In this document: piece by piece, positions 57,216 through 57,730 of the stretch
Position numbering within the stretch: the first letter of the stretch is position 1
Layout: each line of letters starts with the position of its first letter
Source: Acetobacter sp. CAG:977
GTDB taxonomy: Bacteria; Pseudomonadota; Alphaproteobacteria; CAAGCB01; CAG-977
Reading direction: 5' to 3'
Length of the DNA stretch: 57,730 nt
Assembly: GCA_000434295.1 (NCBI GenBank)
Contig: HF994911.1
Span: 1-57,730 of the forward strand
Position numbers and translations under genes: made by a program
Notes under the pieces: model-generated
What the model was told of the DNA's origin: nothing
Databases searched by the model: none
What the model saw: the letters and a program-made list of their open reading frames with translations, nothing else

Positions 57216-57730
57216 ATGACGTTTGAAGCAGGAGAAGTATCGGAAGAAGATAAGCCGTTGGTCAATTCATGGGTGGAACAGGAAAAACGGTTTGGTCGTA
57301 AATTTTTAGATTACTGGCTGTTCGGGCGCCCGTTGGTTAGTAAGGCACGCAGGATGGCGGCGGATCGCGAGAGGGGATTTTATTTTATAATGAGCGGGGA
57401 AGAGACGCGCGGTTCAGACGGTCCCGTTAAAAATCCGACATATTTCTTTTATTTATGGTGGAAGGGTGGTTTTGTCGAAATCTATTCAAAAAGAGATCCG
57501 AAATATAAAAAAGTCAAACAGGGTGATCGTGTATTTAACGAAGTATATTTTCTTAAATACAGTATATTTCAGATGTATTTACATCAAGATGAACAGATTT
57601 ATACAAGGGAATATTTATTTTCAGTGATAGAAGAGGCGTTTAAATCCTTTAAGCTTTGGGGAAATGACCCTTTTTATGATTCATATCTAAAGGATGGAGA
57701 TGTTGTGGTTAATTATGACAATGTTGAGTT
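57216..57730 (+). CDS. Unrecognised protein, cut by the right edge
   Basis: An open frame of 171 codons begins at ATG 57216 behind a perfect AGGAGG (57205-57210) and has no stop before the window ends. The visible part is soluble, rich in aromatic and charged residues (for example YFFYLWWKGGFVEIYSKRDP), with no signal peptide or membrane segment. I recognise no family. Its place after the type I secretion genes makes a link to secretion possible but unproven. The codon usage is AT-rich like that of the secretion genes. Confidence 0.7.
   Translation, partial: MTFEAGEVSEEDKPLVNSWVEQEKRFGRKFLDYWLFGRPLVSKARRMAADRERGFYFIMSGEETRGSDGPVKNPTYFFYLWWKGGFVEIYSKRDPKYKKVKQGDRVFNEVYFLKYSIFQMYLHQDEQIYTREYLFSVIEEAFKSFKLWGNDPFYDSYLKDGDVVVNYDNVE

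Noticed and set aside
1..57730. Insertion sequences, prophage or integrative element boundaries
   Set aside because: No transposase, integrase, terminal inverted repeats or tRNA-end duplications were seen beside tRNA-Leu or tRNA-Pro.

Overview
The window is a densely packed stretch of a bacterial chromosome, almost certainly from an alphaproteobacterium. The evidence is the fused ispDF gene, the order ispDF / dusB(nifR3) / trkA / hfq / hflX, the order bamE / yceD / rpmF / plsX / fabH / ihfA / merR, and an alphaproteobacterial type UvrA. Base composition is moderate, with many AT-rich intergenic spacers. Several genes usual at these two loci are missing: ntrB, most of ntrC, ntrY and ntrX beside dusB, and the cytochrome bc1 chaperone beside yceD. 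I infer a host-associated, possibly gut-dwelling and genome-reduced lineage; this is inference, not proof.

Layout. 1-4.5 kb: end of pfkA, a YdcH-like small protein, then two tandem related proteins with an HEATH zinc-peptidase motif. 4.5-13.6 kb: ispDF facing a tightly coupled dusB / Fis-like / trkA / HAD / hfq / hflX / inositol-phosphatase run, then comEC on the opposite strand. 13.7-22.1 kb: gltX, an aquaporin with an altered selectivity filter, a lipoprotein hydrolase, tcdA-tatD, two small secreted four-cysteine paralogues, mpg, a pseudouridine synthase, an orphan sensor kinase and tRNA-Leu(CAA). 22.2-33.1 kb: a RidA / DUF2207 / parE run, serA, glgC, an M50-like membrane protease, an MBL-fold protein, a HAD phosphatase and a secreted protein. 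33.2-43.2 kb: uvrA with a near-match LexA box, a third and inactive relative of the HEATH proteins, an NSS transporter, a DsbA-like protein, and a three-gene run (TerB-like protein, periplasmic protein, chemoreceptor-like protein). 43.2-49 kb: the bamE/yceD/rpmF/plsX/fabH/ihfA/merR lipid and ribosome block, tRNA-Pro(GGG) and an NhaC-type antiporter. 49-57.7 kb: a PcfJ-like/leucine-rich-repeat protein, an ankyrin protein, a methyltransferase, a type I secretion ABC/HlyD pair, and an unrecognised gene cut by the right edge.

Themes. Genes often overlap by 1-4 bases (TAATG and ATGA junctions), and five convergent pairs overlap at their 3' ends, so the genome is compact. The most interesting signals are a free-standing NtrC DNA-binding domain directly after dusB (the arrangement proposed for the origin of enteric Fis), a family of HEATH-motif proteins with degenerate internal copies and an inactive paralogue 32 kb away, an aquaporin with a non-standard ar/R filter, and a protein with at least 16 leucine-rich repeats of exactly 20 residues.
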